DNA from: Pedobacter mucosus
Lineage (GTDB): Bacteria > Bacteroidota > Bacteroidia > Sphingobacteriales > Sphingobacteriaceae
DNA: 64,000 bases
Assembly: GCF_022200785.1 (NCBI RefSeq)
Contig: NZ_CP087585.1
Location: forward strand, 124,001-188,000
Direction of reading: 5' to 3'
Below, piece after piece: positions 18,813 through 28,095 of the stretch. The notes beneath the pieces are model-generated. The model ran no database searches. It worked only from the letters and a program-made list of their open reading frames with translations, and was not told the origin of the DNA. The position numbers and the translations under genes were made by a program. Each line of letters opens with the position of its first letter. The first letter of the stretch is position 1.

Positions 18813-19187
18813 TTAGCAGGAAAATGCAGGTGGGCCCTTATTGGTAAAGCCCTGCAAAGTGAATTTGTAGTTGCCTACGAAACTGTGCGGATAATATACA
18901 AGTGGCTCGGGAACTGGAAGAACAAGTACTGCGCTATAGGCATGAAATATTTGTTTCCCTTGTTTATGAATAACGTAATCACAAATTTGACACGGACTAG
19001 CGTCGGAAATTGTTTCATCACTGTTATTGGAAGATTGTTCAGTTAGTGGACTGCTTTTATGGCTGTGTAAAGCCTGAATAAAGGAAATGGATAAAAAAAC
19101 AGTAACCAACAGCAGGGAACCCAACTGGTAGCATTTCTTTAATATATTTTTATCCGGTGTTTTCAATTCGCCCCAAAGTTGCATCAA
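18813..19187 (-). CDS. Small membrane-anchored Cys/His protein near the metal-type receptor
   Basis: A 124-residue protein with one hydrophobic segment (about residues 25-45, LGSLLLVTVFLSISFIQAL) followed by HSHK, then a CQIC pair (SPCQICDYVIHK) and a C-terminal GPPAFSC. Small proteins of this build often precede metal-type TonB receptors in Bacteroidota. The Cys and His could bind a metal. It lies 178 bases upstream of the receptor in the same direction. Its own function is unknown. Confidence 0.62.
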   Translation of the reverse strand: MMQLWGELKTPDKNILKKCYQLGSLLLVTVFLSISFIQALHSHKSSPLTEQSSNNSDETISDASPCQICDYVIHKQGKQIFHAYSAVLVLPVPEPLVYYPHSFVGNYKFTLQGFTNKGPPAFSC

Positions 19188-19405
19188 AAGAGTTGAATTG
19201 TCAAGGTTTAAATTTATTTAATGAATTTTTTACAGACTTACTCTTCTCTAAAACCTTGCCTAAGCAAACTCAATATATTCCTAGTAAAGCAGTTGCAATC
19301 AAATAATTCGGGCCTCATTTATTTGAGTACAAAGGAGATTAAGTTTTTTCATCTCAATAAACAATGTTAACAAAATAATGGTTATCTATTTAAATGACAT
19401 GATTT

Positions 19406-19804
19406 ATGAAAAAGCGTATTCGGTTATTTATTTTTGATAACGACCCAGAGGAACTTTGGATTTTGCGTGAGATTTTTGAAGCAAGCGATTTCGAAGTGAG
19501 TACGGTAAGTGATATGAGAAATCTATTTCACAAAATTGTAGAATTTGCACCAGATGTGCTGCTAATTGATGTTCAATTGAATAATTACGATGGAAGAACA
19601 TTGTGTCATCACTTGCGGCATACAGAGGCTACCAAAGATATACCCATTATTATGATGTCTCCACATGATGACTTAAGTCCGATGGATGGTGTTTTTTGCA
19701 AGGCAGACTACATGATTAAAAAACCTTTTAAAGTCAGTGATGTCATACAATATATTGATACGATCACGAGCACCAATGAAAACCAAATTAACGGAACTAA
19801 TTAA
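19406..19804 (+). CDS. Single-domain response regulator
   Basis: A 132-residue receiver domain. The phospho-acceptor Asp is in VLLIDVQLN, the Thr/Ser position is in IIMMSPHDD and the Lys in IKKPFKVS. There is no DNA-binding or enzyme domain. It resembles the receiver at 11632-11982 in layout (for example D-G-R-x-L-C followed by a similar helix), so the two may be paralogs that share a kinase encoded elsewhere. The N-terminal acidic site is FDNDPEE rather than the usual EDD, a small deviation. Confidence 0.85.
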   Translation: MKKRIRLFIFDNDPEELWILREIFEASDFEVSTVSDMRNLFHKIVEFAPDVLLIDVQLNNYDGRTLCHHLRHTEATKDIPIIMMSPHDDLSPMDGVFCKADYMIKKPFKVSDVIQYIDTITSTNENQINGTN

Positions 19805-19864
19805 TGATTTTATATCGAATAAAATTTTTTAATTAATTGTCACTTAACTATTAACCTAAATTTT

Positions 19865-20374
19865 ATGAAACATTATTTGATTGTACTGTTTGTATTTATA
19901 TTGATGATACCAAGGCAAACATTTGCGCAAACAAAAACTGCAGATACCGTGAAGCGATACATAAAGGTTCCAGCGGGGTATTTAATGGTTTTACGACAAG
20001 GAGATGATGTTCTTCAACAGATAGAAGAACTCGTTAAGAAAGAAAAAATACCCTCTGCAAATTATACCGGAATGGGCTTTGTTAACGCAAAATTTGGCTT
20101 TTTTAATTTTCAAACAAAAGAGTATGAGCCAAAGGAATTTAATAAAGTAGAAATGGCGAGTATGAGTGGTGCGGTTGCATGGCAAGATGGAAAAGTCTCT
20201 TTACATACTCATGGAGTGGTTACCGATCGTACATTCGCCGCATTTGGTGGCCACCTTTTGAGTGCAACTGTTGATACTGGATCTTTAGAGGTTTTAGTAA
20301 CCCTGCATGATGTTAAGTTAGAAAGAAAAATGGAGCAACCCTTAGGCGCTAATGTTTTACAGTTGAAGAATTAG
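19865..20374 (+). CDS. Exported PPC/DUF296 domain protein
   Basis: A 169-residue protein with a signal peptide (ending near TFAQ, residue 22). The mature part is a PCC/PPC (DUF296) domain: it has GYLMVLRQGDDVLQQIEELV, GAVAWQDGKVSLHTHGVV and the AFGGHLL motif. In plants and some bacteria this domain is linked to AT-hook DNA-binding proteins, but stand-alone bacterial forms are common and can be enzymes. Export to the periplasm makes a DNA-binding role unlikely here. Confidence 0.82.
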   Translation: MKHYLIVLFVFILMIPRQTFAQTKTADTVKRYIKVPAGYLMVLRQGDDVLQQIEELVKKEKIPSANYTGMGFVNAKFGFFNFQTKEYEPKEFNKVEMASMSGAVAWQDGKVSLHTHGVVTDRTFAAFGGHLLSATVDTGSLEVLVTLHDVKLERKMEQPLGANVLQLKN

Positions 20375-20524
20375 TCGAAAATCCATTTCGTAAATATAGA
20401 ATGCTTTTCCAAAATCTTGATAAGATTTGATTCTGAAATTGATCCATATATTTTAAGACTACCAACAATTTCGCCCATTTGAGTGTTCTGGTTAGACGTT
20501 ATCGCCCCGAATTTAAAGTATCAT

Positions 20525-21160
20525 ATGGAAACATCAATCCCCGGACTATTATTATTTCCCAACTTCATTAATGAGGAATTAGAAGAAGAATTGCTTAATG
20601 AGATTGACGGTCAGATTTGGGCTGTTGATTATTTGCGAAGATTGCAATATTACGGATACCGGAATGAGCTAGAAAAACCATATGACTTAATACCTTTTCC
20701 AGTTGCTATTCCGCCAAAAATCTACCAATTATCAGCACAAATTGTTGGTAATGGAATTCTTGATTATCAACCTGACCAGGTTATAATAAACGAATATGTG
20801 CCCGGAGAAGGCATTAAACCGCACAAAGACAGGGCTTATTATGAAAATCAAATTTGTGGTGTAAACTTAGGAAGTAGTTGCATTATGAGGTTTATAAAAG
20901 GAAGTAATTTAGAAATAATTGATATTGAAATTCCGAGACGCTCCTTGTATTTAATGCAAGATGATGCTAGAAAGAAATGGAGCCACGGCATACCACCTAG
21001 AAAGAAAGACAAGATAAACGGTAATTTTCAGCACAGACAAAGGAGAGTGTCAATAACGTATCGAAAGGTTAAACCTAGCCGAGTAAAACCTATTAATCAG
21101 GAAGGAAAGGTTGCCCAACTTTTGAAAGATAAATTTAATATTAATCCTGAATCGTTTTAA
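20525..21160 (+). CDS. alkB: Alpha-ketoglutarate-dependent dioxygenase AlkB
   Basis: A 211-residue DNA/RNA repair enzyme that removes alkyl groups from bases by oxidative demethylation. The iron ligands are visible as H-x-D in IKPHKDRAYY and as a later His in WSHGIPPRKK, and the 2-oxoglutarate Arg pair is in RQRRVSITYR. An upstream in-frame GTG at 20483 would add 14 residues, but the ATG at 20525 gives the natural start METSIPGLLLFPNF, so I chose it. It stands alone between the PPC gene and the minus-strand cupin. Confidence 0.88.
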   Translation: METSIPGLLLFPNFINEELEEELLNEIDGQIWAVDYLRRLQYYGYRNELEKPYDLIPFPVAIPPKIYQLSAQIVGNGILDYQPDQVIINEYVPGEGIKPHKDRAYYENQICGVNLGSSCIMRFIKGSNLEIIDIEIPRRSLYLMQDDARKKWSHGIPPRKKDKINGNFQHRQRRVSITYRKVKPSRVKPINQEGKVAQLLKDKFNINPESF

Positions 21161-21211
21161 TTGCCTTCCTCATCCTGATTTATTCAATATTCTTTTTTCA
21201 CTAGAAATAAA

Positions 21212-21682
21212 TTATTTGGCAAGGTAAACACTATCTGGCACTTCATCAAGCCAAACTGCAGGCCCTTTACTGCGGCTGCTTATTGCAACCTGTACAAATT
21301 TAACATCCGGACTTGCGCCATGCCAATGCGGCAAATTGGGCGGGCATTTTACAATATCGCCTTTGCGAAGTGTTACCTTGGCTTTGCCTTTTTCTTGGTA
21401 ATAGCCAACTCCTTCAGTGGCTAAAACGATTTGGCCCGCTGGGTGCGAATGCCAATTGCTTCTAGCTCCGGGGGCAAAGGTTACGTTTCCAACTGCATTC
21501 TCATTCAGGCTGTCTGCATCAACAAGGGACTTGACCCACACATCGCCTATGAAATTTTTTGTTTTATTTTTTTCCCCCTTTGGAAATATTCCAGATTCCT
21601 TTACTTCTACATTTTCACTTTTTATACAGGAGGTAATTAAGGCCATAAATGCTAGCATTAAATATTTAGTATTATCTTTCAT
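21212..21682 (-). CDS. Cupin lipoprotein (first of two paralogs)
   Basis: A 156-residue lipoprotein (signal with a Cys in TSCIKSEN). The single cupin domain shows the first motif NWHSHPAGQIVLATEGVGYY and the second LPHWHGASPD, giving the usual His set for a metal. It is closely similar to the protein at 23378-23833, so the two are paralogs bracketing a CMD protein and a flavodoxin. Cupins beside carboxymuconolactone decarboxylase-like proteins are often annotated as quinone or peroxide detoxification genes. The substrate is unknown. Confidence 0.8.
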   Translation of the reverse strand: MKDNTKYLMLAFMALITSCIKSENVEVKESGIFPKGEKNKTKNFIGDVWVKSLVDADSLNENAVGNVTFAPGARSNWHSHPAGQIVLATEGVGYYQEKGKAKVTLRKGDIVKCPPNLPHWHGASPDVKFVQVAISSRSKGPAVWLDEVPDSVYLAK

Positions 21683-21746
21683 AAGTTTGAATTAAAGATT
21701 GACTTTATAAATTTCCTAATTTGCTTACCACTTAACATTCATAATA

Positions 21747-22487
21747 TTAACCTTTAAGTTTGGCAGTTAAAACTTCTTTTAGCACTTTTTGTGCTGCTTT
21801 TGTTTTTTGGTTTCCAATAATTGGTTCGATTATCTGAACAAATTGCTGTAACTGCGCTGGCGTTAACCCAACATTAAGGCAAATATTTAAGTGCGATAAC
21901 AGCATTGGTTCTGCATCTCCAATACTTGCGATAACGGAAACAGTTAAGAGTTCTCTATCTTGAAAGGTAAGCACATCACGTTCAAAAATATCTGCAAAAA
22001 GATGTTCTTTTAAAAATATTTCCATTATTGGGGCAAATGCTGCGTAACCTTTCTTTGAACCAGTCTCTTTTGTTCCGGTCAATTTTTCAAGTACAATTTT
22101 TCCCCGATCATATTTGCTTTCTTTAGTTTCGATTGATGATGCTTCAGCCCCTAATACGTCGATAATTCCTTTAGCTTTTCGATCTTCTACTACAACCATG
22201 AATGTTTGTAATGCCCGGATACTCCTAGGAAACCCACAATAAGCGTAGCAGTGAACTATGGCTTCTTTAATTTCATTCACGGTAAGGCCAGATGCTAAAC
22301 CTGCATTCAAATTTACTTTAAGTGCAGTTAGGTCACCTTTAGCAGTTTGAGCTGCAATAGCAACCAAGCTTTGCTGCTTAAGATTTAAGGAATCTTTTGA
22401 TGGTTTTGGCTGTGCATCTGCTTTAAAAGTAACGCTGAATAATAAAATCATAATTATGCTTAAGAACCTATTATGGAGTATTTTCAT
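21747..22487 (-). CDS. Exported carboxymuconolactone decarboxylase-like protein
   Basis: A 246-residue protein with a signal peptide ending near KADAQ. It holds two tandem CMD/AhpD-like helical domains; the first has the cysteine-containing active-site stretch HCYAYCGFPRSIRALQ (a C-x3-C pair instead of the usual CxxC), while the second (HLNICLNVGLTPAQLQQF) has one Cys. Family members act as decarboxylases or peroxide reductases. It lies between the two cupin paralogs, and the flavodoxin gene ends eight bases before its start, so the genes are probably one operon. The redox role is inferred. Confidence 0.8.
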   Translation of the reverse strand: MKILHNRFLSIIMILLFSVTFKADAQPKPSKDSLNLKQQSLVAIAAQTAKGDLTALKVNLNAGLASGLTVNEIKEAIVHCYAYCGFPRSIRALQTFMVVVEDRKAKGIIDVLGAEASSIETKESKYDRGKIVLEKLTGTKETGSKKGYAAFAPIMEIFLKEHLFADIFERDVLTFQDRELLTVSVIASIGDAEPMLLSHLNICLNVGLTPAQLQQFVQIIEPIIGNQKTKAAQKVLKEVLTAKLKG

Positions 22488-22495
22488 TTGCTTAT

Positions 22496-23122
22496 TTACT
22501 TCGTTATTTTAATCTTTTGTAACCATTTTTTAATATCGTCCTTTGCCAGCTTTTCTTTTTCACCTTCCATCACAAAAAATATTCCGTCTCTTTCTTTTCC
22601 TCCCTGAATAGAAAATCCTTCCAAAATATTACCTGATGGAGCCAAATCTTTTACCGTTTGAAAGGTACTTCCAATACCATAACCTGCATTGGTGTTAAAT
22701 GGTATAAGGGTTTTGCCTTTCAAATTATGTTGACTGAGAAAACTTTTCATGGGCGGCGGAAGTTGCATGCCCCATGTTGGGAATCCAATAAATATGACAT
22801 CAAATTTCTCTAAACTATCAATCTTGGTTTTCAGTGGAGGTAAATAACCTTCGGCATTTTCTTTTGCTACCTGATCTACAATAGCTTGATAATTTTCGGG
22901 GTAGGGCTTCTGCAGCTCTAAAGCAACTAACTTTCCGCCCACCTGGTTTTGAATAATTTCGGCAATTGCCTTTGTGTTTTTTGTCCTCGATAAATAAACG
23001 ATTAATACATTTTTGCCATCCAAATTATGATCACTACTATCTGCAGGACGCTGAGCTTTTGAACAACCAACCATAAAGCAAATCATAGTTGCTACCAGCA
23101 TAGAGGATGTTATTGTTTTCAT
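22496..23122 (-). CDS. Flavodoxin-type lipoprotein
   Basis: A 208-residue lipoprotein (lipobox FMVGC). The mature domain has the flavodoxin FMN-phosphate loop VLIVYLSRTKNTKAIAEI, then IFIGFPTWGMQLPPPMKSF and NTNAGYGIG. Flavodoxins carry one or two electrons on FMN; this one would work outside the cytoplasm, which is unusual but known in Bacteroidota. It lies eight bases upstream of the CMD gene, suggesting that the two act together. The 255-base gap before the cupin at 23378 holds a possible terminator. Confidence 0.85.
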   Translation of the reverse strand: MKTITSSMLVATMICFMVGCSKAQRPADSSDHNLDGKNVLIVYLSRTKNTKAIAEIIQNQVGGKLVALELQKPYPENYQAIVDQVAKENAEGYLPPLKTKIDSLEKFDVIFIGFPTWGMQLPPPMKSFLSQHNLKGKTLIPFNTNAGYGIGSTFQTVKDLAPSGNILEGFSIQGGKERDGIFFVMEGEKEKLAKDDIKKWLQKIKITK

Positions 23123-23293
23123 AATCGATTTCTTTAATCACAAATATCTCAACTTATGCTGTACTAACTGTAGATAAATTACGGAGATAGTAACCAATAT
23201 TACCTATGCATTCTTTTTTGGGTTTGTATAAATTCAGCAAAAGTCTTAGTTATCTGTTAAAACCTCCTTTAACAACATGACGAATTTAATTAC

Positions 23294-23337
23294 AAAAAGC
23301 CCCATTATCTCTAAGTTTAAAGATTAAGGGAGCTTTT
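23294..23337 (-). terminator. Possible intrinsic terminator after the second cupin gene
   Basis: An imperfect hairpin joins AAAAAGCCCC (from 23294) with GGGAGCTTTT (to 23337), with a long A+T-rich loop. On the minus strand it lies 40 bases after the stop of the cupin gene at 23378. The long loop makes this a weak call. Confidence 0.35.
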
Positions 23338-23377
23338 ATTAAAAACTTATTCAATGAAAAGAGAGATTCAGGTAATC

Positions 23378-23833
23378 TTATTTCTTTCCGTAATATTCTT
23401 CATCTGATACTTTTCCAAGCCAAATTGTTTTCCCTTTTGCCGAAGGAGAAGTGGCAATATAGGTTACGCCTTTTTTTGGTGTTGCGCCGTGCCAGTGTTC
23501 TACACCAGGCAACGATTTAATCACTTCGCCTTTTTTTACTATTCTTTTTGGCTTTCCTTTTTCCTGATAATAACCTTCGCCATCAGTAATGATTAAGATT
23601 TGTCCGCCAGGGTGAACATGCCAATTAAGCCTTGCATCCGGGTCAGATATTGCAACTGAGGTACCATAACTAAATATACTATCTGGGGCATTAAGTTCTG
23701 TTAGCCACACATTACCAACATGATGGACGTTAGGTGATTTTTCTCCCTTTGGAAAAATTGGTGTTTCCTGCGCAGTTGCTTTTTGCGTAATAAATGTTGC
23801 TAAAACGCAGATAAATATTAATAATTTTTTCAT
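23378..23833 (-). CDS. Exported cupin protein (second paralog)
   Basis: A 151-residue protein with a signal peptide (ending near ATAQ, residue 21). The cupin domain has the motifs NWHVHPGGQILIITDGEGYY and VEHWHGATPK, nearly the same as in the cupin at 21212. The Gly-rich turn is complete, so it should bind a metal. It lies just downstream of two aldo/keto reductase genes (22 bases from the first) and likely belongs to their transcript. Confidence 0.82.
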   Translation of the reverse strand: MKKLLIFICVLATFITQKATAQETPIFPKGEKSPNVHHVGNVWLTELNAPDSIFSYGTSVAISDPDARLNWHVHPGGQILIITDGEGYYQEKGKPKRIVKKGEVIKSLPGVEHWHGATPKKGVTYIATSPSAKGKTIWLGKVSDEEYYGKK

Positions 23834-23855
23834 CCTTTTTGTTGTTTAAAATTCC

Positions 23856-25712
<1,857 letters not shown>

Positions 25713-25819
25713 CTATTTCGACTTTAAAATAGATTACAAATATCCGTCCAGGTAAAGCTTGCGAAAGTATACAGATTCCTGTTTCTACTACCATTTTTAC
25801 TGATCGAACTCCATTATGA

Positions 25820-25849
25820 TTTATAACGTTATTGAAATGTTTAAGTTTG
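25820..25849 (+). promoter_or_regulatory. Possible promoter of the AraC gene
   Basis: A -7 element TAAGTTTG (25842-25849) fits TAnnTTTG and lies 20 bases before the ATG. The upstream element would be TTTA at about 25820, which deviates from TTTG. Only the -7 part is convincing. Confidence 0.35.
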
Positions 25850-25868
25850 TGTAGGCAAAGAAAACGCT

Positions 25869-26765
25869 ATGGAAAAGGAATATAACTTCAAATCAATAAA
25901 TGAATACAATGATTTTAACAATCATGAAACCCTCCATCCATTGGTTAGTATAATCGACTTTTCAAACGCCAAAGAGCGTACAGGATCTAAAATGGATTTT
26001 GAGCTTTTTTGTATTTTTTTAAAGGATGTGAAATGTGGTGATCTGAAGTATGGGCGCCACAATTATGATTATCAGGAAGGAACTTTAGTTTTTATTTCTC
26101 CTGGCCAAACTGTTGAAGTAGAAAACAAGGTTGATTTTTATCAACCTAAAGGCCATGGATTGGTTTTCCATCCAGATCTTATTCGTGGAACTTCGCTTGG
26201 GAAGATTTTGAGCGAATATAATTTTTTCAGTTATCATACCAGCGAAGCCTTGCACCTTTCATCAAAAGAACGCCAGTTGGTGTTGGATTTGTTTGCAAAG
26301 ATCGACACCGAACTTCGCCAGTCGATTGATAAGCACAGTAAAAAGCTAATAGCTTCTACCATCGAATTGCTTTTAAATTATTGTGATCGCTTTTATGACC
26401 GACAATTTATTACCCGCGATACGGTTAACAAAGGTATTTTAGAAAATTTTGAGGAACTTCTTAACGGTTATTTTGTATCCGAAAAACCTTACTCTGTTGG
26501 GTTGCCTTCAGTTGCCTATTGCGCCGAAGAACTCCATTTTTCAGCAAATTATTTTGGAGACTTAATTAAGAAAGAAACTGGTAAAACTGCTCAGGATTTT
26601 ATTCAGGAAAAGATAATTGATGTGGCAAAAAACAAAATCTTCGAAACTGATAAATCTGTAAGCGAAATTGCATATGAATTAGGTTTCAAATATCCGCAGC
26701 ACTTTATTAGGTTATTTAAAAAACGGGTAGGGACTACCCCGAATGAATTTCGGATGTTGAATTAG
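25869..26765 (+). CDS. AraC family transcriptional regulator
   Basis: A 298-residue regulator. Residues about 1-180 form a ligand-sensing cupin-like domain, and residues about 205-298 hold the two helix-turn-helix units: YCAEELHFSANYFGDLIKKE and SVSEIAYELGFKYPQHFIRL, ending in FKKRVGTTPNEFR. It is divergent from two aldo/keto reductase genes, so it most likely activates them in response to an electrophile or aldehyde, as YqhC does in Escherichia coli. The effector is unknown. Confidence 0.92.
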   Translation: MEKEYNFKSINEYNDFNNHETLHPLVSIIDFSNAKERTGSKMDFELFCIFLKDVKCGDLKYGRHNYDYQEGTLVFISPGQTVEVENKVDFYQPKGHGLVFHPDLIRGTSLGKILSEYNFFSYHTSEALHLSSKERQLVLDLFAKIDTELRQSIDKHSKKLIASTIELLLNYCDRFYDRQFITRDTVNKGILENFEELLNGYFVSEKPYSVGLPSVAYCAEELHFSANYFGDLIKKETGKTAQDFIQEKIIDVAKNKIFETDKSVSEIAYELGFKYPQHFIRLFKKRVGTTPNEFRMLN

Positions 26766-26819
26766 TTAGGGATTGACAATTAAGAAATAATACATAACTA
26801 CTTATTTAATTTTAGCAAA

Positions 26820-27293
26820 ATGAAAAAGACAATCTTTAGCGTACTATTATTGACAGCCGCTTGCCAGGCAATATATGCTCAATCAATCAGTGTTGCTGCT
26901 CCAACCAAATCTGAACAGGAAGTTCTGGATTTATCCAAAAAGAAATGGCGCTGGATGGCCGACAAAAATGTTGATTCTTTAAGCCAGTTATTTGATGCCA
27001 AAGCCATGTTTGTACACATGGGTGGTAGCTGGGGAACGGAAAGAGAACTAGCCGTAATCAAATCTGGAGGGATACATTATAAACAAGCCGAGGTTTATTC
27101 AGCATCGGTAAAGATGATTGGCAATACCGCCATTTTGTTAAATGATATCGATTTAGTAGCGGTTTTAGGAACTAATGAAGTCGTTAATCCTTTTATGGTT
27201 ACGGAAGTTTATGTTAAAGAAAATGGCAAATGGAAAATGGGATCACTAACTTTTTCTAAGTTATCAAGAGCGGTTAAATTACAGGTTAAGTAA
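26820..27293 (+). CDS. Exported NTF2-like (DUF4440) protein
   Basis: A 157-residue protein with a signal peptide (ending near IYAQ, residue 21). The mature domain has the NTF2/SnoaL cone pattern: EVLDLSKKKWRWMADKNVDS, then FDAKAMFVHMGG and the C-terminal VTEVYVKENGKWKMGSLTFSKL. Such small domains bind small molecules or act as isomerase-like enzymes. It lies between the AraC gene and the molybdenum hydroxylase operon, in the same direction. No specific substrate can be given. Confidence 0.82.
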   Translation: MKKTIFSVLLLTAACQAIYAQSISVAAPTKSEQEVLDLSKKKWRWMADKNVDSLSQLFDAKAMFVHMGGSWGTERELAVIKSGGIHYKQAEVYSASVKMIGNTAILLNDIDLVAVLGTNEVVNPFMVTEVYVKENGKWKMGSLTFSKLSRAVKLQVK

Positions 27294-27414
27294 GATCGAC
27301 ATGAAGTGATAAAGGGCCCGAATTATATTTTATTATCGGCTCGTTACCTGCACTTTATAAATAAGTTATTCATCGGTTTTTTACTATATTAGAATAATAA
27401 CAAAATTAAAATAT

Positions 27415-28065
27415 ATGATTGCCAGACCAAATAAAGCCAGCAACCATAATGGCACTGTTAGATCATTGCTAGTGATCACCATATTAACTTCGATTGTGGT
27501 ATTGATGGGTTTTGGAGCTGATTCTTTTACCCTTCATCGAGCTGTTCCCAAAAAAAATCCAATCATTAGAAATGATAGCGTTGCTTCTGTAACGGCCTTC
27601 AAACAAGTGTATGCAGTATTGATGAGTCCACGTTGTATGAACTGTCACCCCTCAGGTGATATTCCTTTGCAGGGGGATGATAGTCATATACATGCTATGC
27701 TTCCTAAAAGGGGAGTGGAGGGTAAGGGTGTTTATGCGATGAAGTGTTCAAATTGCCATCAGCCAACCAACACCCCAGGGCTGCATACGCCTCCAGGGAA
27801 TCCTGAATGGCATTTACCTCCGGCTAATATGAAAATGGTTTTTCAGGGTAAAACCCAGAATCAATTGGCTAAACAACTCATGAATCCAAAATTAAATGGC
27901 AATAAAGACCTTAAAAAATTAATTGCTCATGCTGATGACGGTCTTGTTTTGGCTGGATGGAACCCTGGAGAGGGCCGAACACTACCGCCTTTAAGTCATG
28001 CAGAATTTAAAAAAGCGTGGATTACTTGGCTTACAACAGGTGCTTATGCGCCGCAAGGAAATTAA
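27415..28065 (+). CDS. Membrane-anchored di-heme cytochrome c of a molybdenum hydroxylase
   Basis: A 216-residue protein with an N-terminal transmembrane segment (about residues 18-35). Two heme sites are visible: SPRCMNCHPSGD and KCSNCHQPTN (both CxxCH). It resembles the cytochrome subunit commonly encoded with isoquinoline 1-oxidoreductase-type enzymes, where it passes electrons from the molybdenum enzyme to the respiratory chain. It is 30 bases upstream of the large subunit in the same direction, and the 2Fe-2S subunit follows, so the three form one operon. Confidence 0.85.
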   Translation: MIARPNKASNHNGTVRSLLVITILTSIVVLMGFGADSFTLHRAVPKKNPIIRNDSVASVTAFKQVYAVLMSPRCMNCHPSGDIPLQGDDSHIHAMLPKRGVEGKGVYAMKCSNCHQPTNTPGLHTPPGNPEWHLPPANMKMVFQGKTQNQLAKQLMNPKLNGNKDLKKLIAHADDGLVLAGWNPGEGRTLPPLSHAEFKKAWITWLTTGAYAPQGN

Positions 28066-28095
28066 TAACATCTGTAAATTATTAAATCTTTTGAG

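Noticed and set aside
26999..27035. Another TGGTAGC that could be the left end of the older element
   Set aside because: It lies inside the intact NTF2-like gene and has no recombinase-like flank; a seven-base match by chance is expected.
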